Positions 7,414 to 15,944 of a DNA stretch of 21,356 bases are shown one piece after another. This DNA comes from Candidatus Brocadia sp. (GTDB lineage: Bacteria; Planctomycetota; Brocadiia; Brocadiales; Brocadiaceae). The notes beneath the pieces are model-generated. The model was not told the DNA's origin, did no database searches, and was given only the letters and a program-made list of their open reading frames with translations. Positions within the stretch are counted from its first letter, which is position 1. Every line of letters begins with the position of its first letter. The position numbers were made by a program, and so were the translations under genes. The stretch is from positions 1 to 21,356 of the forward strand of contig JAUQXU010000149.1 of assembly GCA_030837935.1 (NCBI GenBank), given 5' to 3'.

Positions 7414-7616
7414 GTAAAAAAGGTTTTAAAACTGCAATGTTTAATAAGTTATGACAATAGTTTAGTCTAAAGTATTTTAGCCGTATGTCGATAATACGAA
7501 ATAAACGGCATAGTATTACTCTACAAATAATTTATTTTGTGCCTGTTCGTTTTAACTCATACCTGCACTATGGCGAATTTTATATGCACACATAGGATAT
7601 TTCAAGAAAATTTAAC

Positions 7617-9341
7617 ATGAATAATTCATTATATCGAATAGAAGATGCCTTACTGAATAGCGGCATCATCAATCCGGAACAACTGAATAAGGCCAAAGAG
7701 GTCCAAAACAAAGAAAACATTTCACTGGAAAGTGTTCTTGTTAAACTCGGATATTCGACTCACTCTGAAATTATTCGGTGTCTGGCTGCACAATATGATT
7801 TACCGGTAATTGATATGGATAAAGCCCATATTCCTCCCGAAGTGATGCGTTTATTGCCCCTACCGCTTATAAAAAAACATGGGATAGTACCGATATCAAA
7901 AAATAATGGCGATATCACCATTGCCGTAAGTAGTCCGCCCGATCTTGGATTTTTAGACAACCTGCGCTTTCTGTTAAACGCGGATATTAAATGTGTCCTT
8001 ACCACACAGGAAAACATAAAGAATATTATTCATAAATATTTTGATCAGGAACCTTCTGAAACGGTGGATACCCTACTGAAAGAGTTTACTGCCCGTGAAA
8101 CACCTGTACGTAAGGTAGATGGTGAACAAATGCACATGCCACAGGCAGGAGCGAAAGCTGTAGAAGCGGAAGATGAAGGCCCAGTTATTCAACTCGTTTC
8201 TTTGATTATCAACAAAGCAGTTTCCTGCCGCGCCAGTGATATCCATGTAGAGCCTCTTTCAAATAGATTGCGTATCCGATACCGTATCGATGGTGTATGT
8301 CAGGAGGTGGACGTTCTTCCCAAACATCTTCAGGATTCTATTATTTCCCGAATTAAAATATTGGCAAACATTGATATTGCAGAAAAGAGAAGACCTCAAG
8401 ATGGTAGTATTAGCCTGAAAAATGCAGGGAAAGAGTTGGATATCCGCGTATCGTGTTTACCTTCTATTTATGGAGAAAGCGTTGTCATGCGTCTCCTTGA
8501 AAAATCGGCGATACTGATGAGTCTGAAAAATCTGGGATTTTATGAAAACGATGACAAACGTTTTCACTCTATCATCAAGAGACCAAATGGCATATTGCTT
8601 ATTACCGGTCCTACGGGAAGCGGTAAAACGACTACCCTGTATGCCACCATTCATGATCTCAATAAAACCGATACAAAAATTATTACTGCAGAAGACCCCG
8701 TGGAGTATACACTTCCCGGGGTCAACCAGGGCGAGGTGAATGAAAAGATCGGGTATAGTTTTCCTGCGATCTTAAGAACTATGCTCCGTCAGGATCCTAA
8801 TATTATTCTTGTAGGAGAGATTCGCGATGCTGAGACAGCGGATACTGCCATTACTGCTGCCTTAACCGGACACCTTGTCCTTAGTACCCTTCATACAAAT
8901 GATGCACCTTCAGCCATTACGAGACTTATTGATATGGGAATAAAACCCTTCCTTGTTGCCACTTCTTTGCAGGGTATTATGGCCCAACGCCTGGTTAGAA
9001 AGATTTGTTCTCTGTGCAAGGAACCCGTTGCCTATACGACAGAGCAATTATCAGAAATGGGATTTGATGCAGAAGCTTTGAAAGAAGCCGTATTTTATAA
9101 AGGGAAGGGCTGCAGGCATTGCAATAATATTGGATATCAGGGCAGATTGGGTATTTATGAACTGTTAGATATGAATGAGACTTTACGTGACATGACATAT
9201 CACGTGGCTGCAACAAATGAGATTAGAAAAGCCGCCAGGACACTGGGAATGACAACACTGAAAGAGGATGGTCTGAGAAAAGCAAAGGATGGCAAAACCA
9301 CATTAGAAGAGGTGTTTAGAATTACCGGAATGGATGATTAG
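7617..9341 (+). CDS. pilB: GspE/PilB-family pilus assembly or secretion ATPase (first copy)
   Basis: Hexameric cytoplasmic ATPase that powers pilus extension or type II secretion. An N-terminal MshEN/GspE-N region (about residues 1-150) precedes the AAA-like motor. Walker A is GPTGSGKT (331-338), then an acidic Asp box in AEDPVEYTLPG, Walker B IILVGEIRD (from 397) and the His box HLVLSTLHTND. A zinc-binding tetracysteine motif follows, with C464/C467 and C499/C502. All catalytic motifs are intact. The 574-residue length is usual for PilB. It is followed 38 nt later by a paralogue with the same domain order. The extension versus retraction role is not proven, but the MshEN domain and the zinc motif argue for PilB/GspE rather than PilT. 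Confidence 0.93.
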   Translation: MNNSLYRIEDALLNSGIINPEQLNKAKEVQNKENISLESVLVKLGYSTHSEIIRCLAAQYDLPVIDMDKAHIPPEVMRLLPLPLIKKHGIVPISKNNGDITIAVSSPPDLGFLDNLRFLLNADIKCVLTTQENIKNIIHKYFDQEPSETVDTLLKEFTARETPVRKVDGEQMHMPQAGAKAVEAEDEGPVIQLVSLIINKAVSCRASDIHVEPLSNRLRIRYRIDGVCQEVDVLPKHLQDSIISRIKILANIDIAEKRRPQDGSISLKNAGKELDIRVSCLPSIYGESVVMRLLEKSAILMSLKNLGFYENDDKRFHSIIKRPNGILLITGPTGSGKTTTLYATIHDLNKTDTKIITAEDPVEYTLPGVNQGEVNEKIGYSFPAILRTMLRQDPNIILVGEIRDAETADTAITAALTGHLVLSTLHTNDAPSAITRLIDMGIKPFLVATSLQGIMAQRLVRKICSLCKEPVAYTTEQLSEMGFDAEALKEAVFYKGKGCRHCNNIGYQGRLGIYELLDMNETLRDMTYHVAATNEIRKAARTLGMTTLKEDGLRKAKDGKTTLEEVFRITGMDD

Positions 9342-9379
9342 CGGAGACAAAGCATTCATACGATAAAAATACTACGATT

Positions 9380-11122
9380 ATGCAAATACAAGAAAAAACA
9401 AAATTAGATTTAAAGACTGAAGCCAAGAAAAGGCTTTTTGGACAATTATTGAAAGATAAAGGGTTTGTTACTGAAGAACAAATTCAGGAAGCCTTGGCTA
9501 TACAAAAGCAGAAAGGAGGGTTTCTCGGCGACATACTTGAAAGTCTTCATTACGTAACTCAAAAGCAGATTATGCAGGTATTAGGAGAACACCTGGGATT
9601 AGAGATTGTTGATATAGAAAACATTGAAATACCAAGCGAGATTATTAATTTGATACCCCATGCCATCGCTCACTTATATCGTATAATTCCTATAGGCATT
9701 AAAGACAATATCCTCACCGTTGCCCAGGAAGATGCATTGAGCTTCGAAACGATAGATGATTTAAGGTTAATACTTAAACATGCAATAAAACCAGTACTTT
9801 GCAGCAAAATTACAGTTGCCCGGGTCTTAGAAAAATACTATCCCAGGAAACACGAGTCGATAGAGCAATTATTATCAGAATTTAAAAGAGATGGGTCGTG
9901 TACTGAGTCTGTTAAGGGCGAGTATATTGATATTGACGAACTAAAGAAGATGGCAGATGCTGCTCCTGTAAAGAAATGGGTTGGGCTCATGTTTTTAGAT
10001 GCCATAATAAACAAAGCCAGTGATATCCATTTCGAAGCCTTCGAAGATGGATTCAGGGTGAGGTACCGCATAGATGGCCTGCTTTATGAAAAGATTTCTC
10101 CTCCAAAACAATTAGGGATACCGATTGCCTCAAGAATAAAGGTTATATCAGGTATGGATATTTCAGAGCGTAAATTGCCTCAGGATGGACGCATTCAATT
10201 AAACGTGGGAAGTGCACATATCGATCTGCGTGTGTCTACGCTCCCCACTAAATTCGGGGAAAGCATTGTTATGCGTCTGCTCAATAAAGCCGCTGTATCG
10301 CTTAATCTGGATACCTTAGGTTTTAATTCGGAAGAATTAAAATTAATGTACCAATTATCGAATAAACCGAACGGAATAATCCTTGTTACAGGCCCAACTG
10401 GTTCAGGAAAAACAACAACCTTATATGCTGCATTAAATTACTTAAATGATGTTGGCACAAAAATCATTACGACAGAAGATCCGGTGGAATATGACATTGA
10501 CGGCCTCATTCAGGTACAGATAAACCCATCTATCGGCGTCGTCTTTGCGAGTTGTTTAAGGGCAATTTTGCGACAGGACCCGGACATTATTCTTGTGGGT
10601 GAGATACGTGATGAAGAATCAGCCAGAATCGCCATACAGGCCTCGTTAACAGGACATCTTGTTTTTAGCACCCTACATACAAACGATGCCCCTACGACGG
10701 TAACGCGGTTAATCGATATAAACATTAAACCGTATCTGATAGCTGCCACCGTAGTGGCGATTATTAGTCAAAGGTTAGTGCGCAAGATATGTGTATCGTG
10801 TAAGGAAGACTACGAACCCTCCGAAGAATCCTTGATGGAATTAAATCTTACAAAAACAGATGTCGCAGGAAAAACATTTTTTCGGGGTAAAGGCTGTAAT
10901 AATTGTAATAAGACGGGTTATAAAGGGCGTATGGGAATATTTGAAATCATGGTAATCAATAACGAAATACGACGTTTAATTATTGAACAGGCAAACACAA
11001 ACGAAATTAGAATAGCTGCGAGAAATAATGGAATGAATACCTTAAGAGATAGCGGATTACAAGGAATTTACAGCGGATTGACAACAATCCAGGAAGTTGT
11101 AAGGGAAACAATATTAACGTAA
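9380..11122 (+). CDS. pilB: GspE/PilB-family pilus assembly or secretion ATPase (second copy)
   Basis: A 580-residue paralogue of the preceding ATPase with its own complete set of motifs: MshEN-type N-terminus (FGQLLKDKGFVTEEQIQEAL), Walker A GPTGSGKT (338-345), TEDPVEYDIDG, Walker B IILVGEIRD (from 403), HLVFSTLHTND and two zinc-binding CxxC pairs (CVSC, CNNC). The copies differ across their whole length, especially in the N-terminal half and just after the Asp box, so the duplication is not recent. Both may feed the single PilC next door, or one may serve a different fibre. No strong Shine-Dalgarno is visible at the ATG. The 49 nt to pilC suggests a shared transcript. Confidence 0.93.
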   Translation: MQIQEKTKLDLKTEAKKRLFGQLLKDKGFVTEEQIQEALAIQKQKGGFLGDILESLHYVTQKQIMQVLGEHLGLEIVDIENIEIPSEIINLIPHAIAHLYRIIPIGIKDNILTVAQEDALSFETIDDLRLILKHAIKPVLCSKITVARVLEKYYPRKHESIEQLLSEFKRDGSCTESVKGEYIDIDELKKMADAAPVKKWVGLMFLDAIINKASDIHFEAFEDGFRVRYRIDGLLYEKISPPKQLGIPIASRIKVISGMDISERKLPQDGRIQLNVGSAHIDLRVSTLPTKFGESIVMRLLNKAAVSLNLDTLGFNSEELKLMYQLSNKPNGIILVTGPTGSGKTTTLYAALNYLNDVGTKIITTEDPVEYDIDGLIQVQINPSIGVVFASCLRAILRQDPDIILVGEIRDEESARIAIQASLTGHLVFSTLHTNDAPTTVTRLIDINIKPYLIAATVVAIISQRLVRKICVSCKEDYEPSEESLMELNLTKTDVAGKTFFRGKGCNNCNKTGYKGRMGIFEIMVINNEIRRLIIEQANTNEIRIAARNNGMNTLRDSGLQGIYSGLTTIQEVVRETILT

Positions 11123-11171
11123 CTTTGTGGTATGTGTTTATTGTACAAATAAAAGGAGAAGGAGCCTTACG

Positions 11172-12428
11172 ATGCCAGTGTTTCAGTATAATGCCGTTGA
11201 CAACAAGGGACAATCAGTAAAAAACAGGATTGAGGCAACTACATCCGATGAGGCAATTGCAAAGATACGTGGACTAGGCTATTTTCCAACCAGTATGAAG
11301 GAAATTAACGTCCGACAGAAATCTAATGAAACATCAACGACAAATACACCGCGTAAAAAACGTGGGGAAATATCTATCTCCTTTGGCAGAGTTAAATCAA
11401 AAGAATTAACCATTTTTACACGCCAACTAGCAACGCTTCAGGATGCAGGTCTGCCTATCATACGTGGTCTCATGATACTAGCATCTCAAATGAAGAAAGG
11501 GTTACTGAAAAAAACCACACACAAGGTCATTGAAGACATCGAGGGAGGCAGTACACTTTCCGGAGCGTTTGCAAAAAATCCGAGGGTCTTCGATAAACTG
11601 TATATCAATATCGTGAGAGCAGGCGAGACGAGTGGCTCACTCGACGTCATATTACAGCGATTAGCTGATTTTCGGGAGAAGATAGAGCGGCTTGTCAGAA
11701 AAATAATCAGCGCTATGATATATCCAACGGTTGTTGCAGTTGTTGCAGTCAGTATTGTCATCGGTCTTATGATCTTCATTATTCCAAATTTTGCAAAGAT
11801 CTTTGAAGAAATGAATTTGGAACTACCCGCACCAACCAAAATGCTTATTACCATGAGCATGTTTTTAAAGACACAATGGATATTTATCCCTTCTATACCG
11901 TTTGGAGTTTTTATTCTCTACAAAATTGCAGGAAAAATAAAAATATTACGGTTATTGATAGACAAAACTAAATTTAAATTGCCCATCTTCGGAAACATTA
12001 TAAATAAATCCACGGTATCCAGGTTTACTCGTACTCTTGCAACCCTCACTTCTAGCGGTGTACCCATACTAGACGCCCTCAATACTGTTAAGGACGCTAC
12101 GGGAAATGCGGCTATGGCTCAAGCCATCCATAATATCCACAATAGCATACGAAGCGGAGAAAACATCGCGAAACCTCTCCGCGCCTCAAAGATCTGTAAT
12201 GAAATGGTAGTCAATATGGTTGAGGTAGGTGAGGAAACGGGGGAATTGGATAAAATGCTCACAAAGGTAGCGGATAATTATGACGACGAAGTGGACAGGG
12301 CTGTAGAGGCCATGGTAAGCCTGATAGAACCTATTATGATTGTATTTCTTGGTGGAACGGTTGGCTTCATCGTAATAGCCATGTTTGTGCCTCTTATAAA
12401 GATAATGCAGGGACTAGGTGCTAATTAA
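11172..12428 (+). CDS. pilC: Type IV pilus / type II secretion inner-membrane platform protein (PilC/GspF)
   Basis: Polytopic inner-membrane protein that couples the ATPase to pilin polymerisation. The 418 residues contain a PilC N-terminal region (MPVFQYNAVDNKGQ) and two repeats of the T2SSF domain. Each repeat carries the family motif: FTRQLATLQDAGLPIIRGL in the first and FTRTLATLTSSGVPILDAL in the second. Hydrophobic segments at roughly residues 170-200, 225-250 and 385-410 fit the three-helix topology. The ATG at 11172 is preferred over a frame opening at 11127 because AAAGGAGAAGGAG sits just upstream and the protein then begins at the usual MPVFQY. The next pilin gene begins 3 nt after its stop. 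Confidence 0.94.
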   Translation: MPVFQYNAVDNKGQSVKNRIEATTSDEAIAKIRGLGYFPTSMKEINVRQKSNETSTTNTPRKKRGEISISFGRVKSKELTIFTRQLATLQDAGLPIIRGLMILASQMKKGLLKKTTHKVIEDIEGGSTLSGAFAKNPRVFDKLYINIVRAGETSGSLDVILQRLADFREKIERLVRKIISAMIYPTVVAVVAVSIVIGLMIFIIPNFAKIFEEMNLELPAPTKMLITMSMFLKTQWIFIPSIPFGVFILYKIAGKIKILRLLIDKTKFKLPIFGNIINKSTVSRFTRTLATLTSSGVPILDALNTVKDATGNAAMAQAIHNIHNSIRSGENIAKPLRASKICNEMVVNMVEVGEETGELDKMLTKVADNYDDEVDRAVEAMVSLIEPIMIVFLGGTVGFIVIAMFVPLIKIMQGLGAN

Positions 12429-12431
12429 CTC

Positions 12432-12911
12432 ATGAAAACAAACAGATATTCGGGATTGCATAAGCAAGGGGGTTTCTCCCTCATTGAGATGCTGGTAGTG
12501 CTTGTCATAATTGCTATTTTAGCGGGAGTTGCTATTCCTGTTTATATTGGTATGAAGCCATCAATTCGACTGAGCGGAGCAACCAGACAGATCATGGGGG
12601 ATCTCATGTGGGCAAGGATGCAGTCAATTAGCCAAAATAATAACTTCAGGATTATATACTCCAACAATTATCAATATAAAATACTGGATGATGACAACAA
12701 CGATGGCACCAGTACTACTGGCGAATCTATTATAACAAAAGATATTCGTGACGAATATTATGATGTAATATATAGTTCAAGTAATCCAGACGATCTCATT
12801 TTTTATCCTAGAGGAAATGCAACAAATTTAACTACCATAACCATCACAAATTCAAGCGGAACAAAAACGGTAACAATTGCTATGACTGGCCGAGTTAAAA
12901 TAGAACAATGA
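12432..12911 (+). CDS. GspH/FimT-like type IV prepilin (minor pilin)
   Basis: A 159-residue pilin-like protein with a class III signal: a short basic leader, then the prepilin peptidase site in GG/FSLIEML with Glu at +5, and a hydrophobic helix (VVLVIIAILAGVAIPVYI). The body resembles GspH/FimT minor pilins (SGATRQIMGDLMWARMQSIS). Residues 87-98 (DDNNDGTSTTGE) fit an EF-hand-like calcium loop with acidic or Asn residues at positions 1, 3, 5 and 12 and Gly at 6. It probably helps prime fibre assembly with PilV, PilW and PilX. It could be a major pilin of a small fibre, but the FimT-like middle region and the minor-pilin neighbours argue against that. Confidence 0.85.
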   Translation: MKTNRYSGLHKQGGFSLIEMLVVLVIIAILAGVAIPVYIGMKPSIRLSGATRQIMGDLMWARMQSISQNNNFRIIYSNNYQYKILDDDNNDGTSTTGESIITKDIRDEYYDVIYSSSNPDDLIFYPRGNATNLTTITITNSSGTKTVTIAMTGRVKIEQ

Positions 12912-12932
12912 TCTAAATACCATGAAATAATC

Positions 12933-13307
12933 ATGAAGAATGCCTTCAAATTATACAATAATAAAGGTTTTTTGATGATAGAAGTCATACTGGCTATTGC
13001 GCTCATTGCCATAGGGTTATTTGCCGTAATGAGTTTAGCAACAGCAGTGATAAAGGGTAATATACAGAGCAAAGATGTTACCACTGCAACAACCCTGGCA
13101 CAGGACAAGATGGAGTATTTTAAAGGGATAGACTACGATAATATCTCAGGAACAAGCACCGTCTCTAGTGATTATTATTTGAATGCACTGGTACAAAACA
13201 ATATCCCAGGCACAAATACGAAAACCGTTAGAGTCGATGTATACTGGAATCCAGGAACTACAACTTCAAAGCACAAAGTAACATTGCAAACTATCTTTGC
13301 AAAATAG
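12933..13307 (+). CDS. pilV: PilV-like minor pilin
   Basis: A 124-residue prepilin-like protein. The N-terminus has a basic stretch and the cleavage site NKG/FLMIEVILAIALIAIG, with Glu at +5. The following region (LATAVIKGNIQSKDVTTATTLAQDKME) is typical of PilV, in which Ala/Thr/Leu-rich helices lead to the QDKME-like segment. PilV proteins are low-abundance pilins that take part in priming and tip-complex formation. It is shorter than many PilV proteins. It follows the GspH-like gene by 21 nt, and its stop lies 10 nt before the pilW start. The order pilV-pilW-pilX matches classical minor pilin operons. Confidence 0.85.
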   Translation: MKNAFKLYNNKGFLMIEVILAIALIAIGLFAVMSLATAVIKGNIQSKDVTTATTLAQDKMEYFKGIDYDNISGTSTVSSDYYLNALVQNNIPGTNTKTVRVDVYWNPGTTTSKHKVTLQTIFAK

Positions 13308-13317
13308 GAGTCTGATA

Positions 13318-13908
13318 ATGTCGGATACACGGAAGAATAAGGAGCAGGGTTTCACGCTTATAGAATTAGTGATTGGTCTTTCAATTAGCCTGATTCTCAT
13401 GGGCGTGGCAGTCAGCATCTTTAATGTACAGTGTAAATCATACAGCATGCAGGAGCAGGTTACCGAAATGCAGCAGAATGTTCGGGCCTCCATGGATATG
13501 ATGGTTCGGGAAATTAGGATGGCGGGGTATGATCCATCTGATTCAGGCCTTGTTGGAATTGGCACTCATACGACAACATTACTCCAAATCCTGGCGGATC
13601 TCGATGGCGATGGAACAAGTACTGGCACAAATGAAGATATAACATATCGTTATTATAATGCTGCTGACGCAACGTATCCTTGCCAAATCAAGAGGAATAC
13701 GGGGGGAGGATTTCAACCGCTCGCCGAGAATATCAACGGATGTGATTTTCTTTACTATGACAGTAACGGCATTGCTACCACAACGGCATCCGGTATCCGT
13801 CAGATACGAATTACCATAACCGGAAGGACCGCCAAAGCTGACCCCAATTTTGGATATAGTTATGGCACGCTGACTTCCCTGGTAACGCCGGAAAATCTAA
13901 GTAATTAA
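13318..13908 (+). CDS. pilW: PilW-like minor pilin
   Basis: A 196-residue prepilin-like protein with the site KEQG/FTLIELVIGLSISLILMG (Glu at +5). It continues with the PilW hallmark RASMDMMVREIRMAGYDP. The ATG at 13318 is chosen because TAGGAG lies 7 nt upstream; an in-frame ATG at 13297 would overlap pilV. Residues 94-99 (DLDGDG) begin a calcium-loop-like motif, and the following TSTGTNED resembles that of the GspH-like pilin. Two Cys residues (in YPCQIK and NGCDFL) may form a disulphide. PilW joins PilV and PilX in the minor pilin complex. Confidence 0.87.
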   Translation: MSDTRKNKEQGFTLIELVIGLSISLILMGVAVSIFNVQCKSYSMQEQVTEMQQNVRASMDMMVREIRMAGYDPSDSGLVGIGTHTTTLLQILADLDGDGTSTGTNEDITYRYYNAADATYPCQIKRNTGGGFQPLAENINGCDFLYYDSNGIATTTASGIRQIRITITGRTAKADPNFGYSYGTLTSLVTPENLSN

Positions 13909-13980
13909 GTAACTATTTTTTATCGAACTACTTAAACCACAGGACGATAAGGTTTAAATTCGTTTAGAAGGAGCATGTGT

Positions 13981-15324
13981 ATGAATTCAAAAAGTCAGTC
14001 AAAACTATTTGTCATACTATCGACATACACAGATGAACGTGGAATAGTCCTTATTGCCGCTTTAGCGCTTATAGCTATTTTAGCGCTGGTGGGAGGTGTT
14101 GCCGTTATAACAACCAACACGGATGTTAAAATAAGCAGCAATTACAAGTCCAGCGTACAGGCATTATATGCAGCGCAGGCAGGTATAGAAGAGGCAAGGA
14201 CCCGCCTTATAGGCTCTTCCGCGGCCGCCAATTATGCAGGTGATCCTGCTACAAATCCAAACGAGAATTGGTCAGCTTATATACTGACGTCAAACACATG
14301 GCAGACGTCAGATGATCCAAATTATAACGCCAGCTACACAAATTATATTCCCCAATATAGCCCCATCAATCATACAAATACCAGTATCGTAGCAAATAGT
14401 CTGCAAACAGACGTCTCTTACTGGGTAAAAATCAGGCATAAAAGGGAATATGATGCCGAACAAGCTGGTCATACTATTACGTCACACCACTATCATGACG
14501 ATGATGGAAGCACGGGAACCCACACTGTTGCAATGCAAGGGAACATTGTCTATTATGGATACGGAGATCCGTTGTCACCTACAACCGCCGTCCAATTTAC
14601 ATCAAGTACACCACTAGCAAAATATAAACCTGTGGAAATTATAACGGCATATGGAAGCAGCGGCGGTAGTTTAAAGGTAATTGAGATTGAAGTGGTTCAT
14701 TACCCTGGCCCCCCAATATTGGCTCCTGTGTACTCGAAGGACGATATAAACCTGCATGGTTCGTCCGGAATTATCAATGGAACTGACACCTGTAGTGCGA
14801 ATCCATCCCTACCACCAATTTATGTCTTAAGTCCTGCAGAGGTTGATTCAAGTGGTGGTCCTACACTGGATGGAAATCCATCAACGCCGCAAAGTGGTTC
14901 ATTAGACATAGATATTGCGGCGTATATTAATGCAATGAAAGATAATGCCACAATAACAATAACCGACGATCAAAGCGGCACTAACTATGGAGATGCAAGT
15001 AATTATGTTACCTTTTACTCGGACACATCGAATCCTTATAATAATCAAGGATTAAAATTACAAAATTTAACTGGTTATGGAACTTTACTGGTAAAAGGAG
15101 ATTTAGTCCTTGGAGGTGGCTTCGTTTGGCATGGATTAGTCTTGACTTCCGGCACCCTCGATTTAAATGGAGGAGGTGCAGGGGTAAATATTTTTGGATC
15201 AGTTTTCTGCATTGATACCCTAGACACAAATGGTGGCTTAAACCTCCAATACGATAGCTGTGCAATAGAAAATTCTCTGATAAATCAACCATTAAAAGTA
15301 ATCAAATGGCGGGAGATTTACTGA
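13981..15324 (+). CDS. pilX: PilX-like pilus assembly protein (long copy)
   Basis: A 447-residue protein with a PilX N-terminal domain: DERGIVLIAALALIAILALV forms the membrane segment (about residues 20-40). It is followed by SSNYKSSVQALYAAQAGIEEAR, split here as SSNYKSSVQALYAA and QAGIEEAR, the family's hallmark. The long C-terminal part is Ser/Thr/Gly/Asn-rich and ends in beta-helix-like stretches (GYGTLLVKGDLVLGGG), so it is presumably exposed at the cell surface. As usual for PilX, Glu+5 is absent. The ATG at 13981 has AAGGAG 7 nt upstream; the ATG at 13975 is too close to it. Its stop overlaps the next start (TGATG). Confidence 0.85.
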   Translation: MNSKSQSKLFVILSTYTDERGIVLIAALALIAILALVGGVAVITTNTDVKISSNYKSSVQALYAAQAGIEEARTRLIGSSAAANYAGDPATNPNENWSAYILTSNTWQTSDDPNYNASYTNYIPQYSPINHTNTSIVANSLQTDVSYWVKIRHKREYDAEQAGHTITSHHYHDDDGSTGTHTVAMQGNIVYYGYGDPLSPTTAVQFTSSTPLAKYKPVEIITAYGSSGGSLKVIEIEVVHYPGPPILAPVYSKDDINLHGSSGIINGTDTCSANPSLPPIYVLSPAEVDSSGGPTLDGNPSTPQSGSLDIDIAAYINAMKDNATITITDDQSGTNYGDASNYVTFYSDTSNPYNNQGLKLQNLTGYGTLLVKGDLVLGGGFVWHGLVLTSGTLDLNGGGAGVNIFGSVFCIDTLDTNGGLNLQYDSCAIENSLINQPLKVIKWREIY

Positions 15325-15500
15325 TGAATTTAAAACGGCAATTAAAACTGTTAAAAACAATATCGCCAAGCGAAAATGAAAAAGGAATGATGCTTATTGC
15401 TGCAATTGCATTAGTCGTCATTTTAGCACTGGTGGGAACCTCTACTGTCATCAGGACAACCACCGACATAAAAATAAGCAGCAATTACACGAACAGCGTA
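14130..15500 (+). repeat. Tandem paralogous repeat of pilX 5' segments
   Basis: The 5' parts of the two pilX-like genes are similar at the DNA level, roughly 14070-14175 and 15415-15525. The 19-nt stretch AAAATAAGCAGCAATTACA is identical in both. The similarity fades outside the membrane helix and the SSNY...YAA region. This supports duplication of an ancestral pilX, not independent acquisition. The feature spans from inside the first copy to inside the second; the sequence between is not repeated. Confidence 0.55.
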
Positions 15501-15902
15501 CAAACCTTTTATGCAGCAGAGACTGGATATAACCGCCTCATCAGTGAATATACAAATAATCCGGATAATTATACTACAAAGGCTAGCGTTACAGTCATAG
15601 GACTTTCCACCACTGATCCGTGTTCGGCAAATTTTGGTAGTAACACAGCTTATTGGTTTCCCGGTATTACGTATGGCAGCGGTACCCCTCCTGCTTACGT
15701 GGACGTCGAGAGCTACGGAAAAATCTTAGGGACAAATAGTATTGCAAAATTAAAGGTGCGCATAAAGGCAAGCGCTTCTCTGTTTAATCAAGGCATCTTT
15801 AGCGATCAAGGAGTTACTCTTTCAGGGCATGGGAAGACGGATAGCTATAATTCCAGTACCGATCCCACAGCATCAATACTTCTGTCAAATGGTTATGTTT
15901 GA
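15324..15902 (+). CDS. PilX-like protein, tandem paralogue, apparently truncated at the C-terminus
   Basis: A 192-residue protein closely matching the N-terminus of the preceding PilX: NEKGMMLIAAIALVVILALVG, quoted as KGMMLIAAIALVVILALVG, then TDIKISSNYTNSVQTFYAAETG. The start is fixed by GGGAG 8 nt upstream and by the TGATG overlap, so it is translationally coupled. The C-terminus stops abruptly after LFNQGIFSDQGVTLSGHGKTDSYN-like sequence, quoted as GIFSDQGVTLSGHGKTDSY. That is where the longer copy goes on into an extended Ser/Gly-rich surface domain. I infer that a deletion or rearrangement removed the rest. It may still insert as a short minor component or may be decaying. Confidence 0.75.
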   Translation: MNLKRQLKLLKTISPSENEKGMMLIAAIALVVILALVGTSTVIRTTTDIKISSNYTNSVQTFYAAETGYNRLISEYTNNPDNYTTKASVTVIGLSTTDPCSANFGSNTAYWFPGITYGSGTPPAYVDVESYGKILGTNSIAKLKVRIKASASLFNQGIFSDQGVTLSGHGKTDSYNSSTDPTASILLSNGYV

Positions 15903-15908
15903 TTGCTC

Positions 15909-15937
15909 TTGATGAATATTGAATATTATTTTATAAT
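15909..15937 (+). promoter_or_regulatory. Possible sigma-70-type promoter for the Nudix gene
   Basis: TTGATG (15909-15914), a 17-nt spacer and a perfect TATAAT (15932-15937). The preferred Nudix ATG (15945) starts 8 nt after the -10 box, about where transcription would begin, so the mRNA may be leaderless. No Shine-Dalgarno is seen ahead of that ATG, which agrees. The AT-rich context makes chance matches likely. Confidence 0.4.
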
Positions 15938-15944
15938 ATATTTT

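Noticed and set aside
7414..7616. A sigma-54 promoter upstream of the first pilus ATPase (TGGC...TGCA at about 7570)
   Set aside because: The GG-to-GC spacing is 12, not 10, and the flanking consensus is poor.
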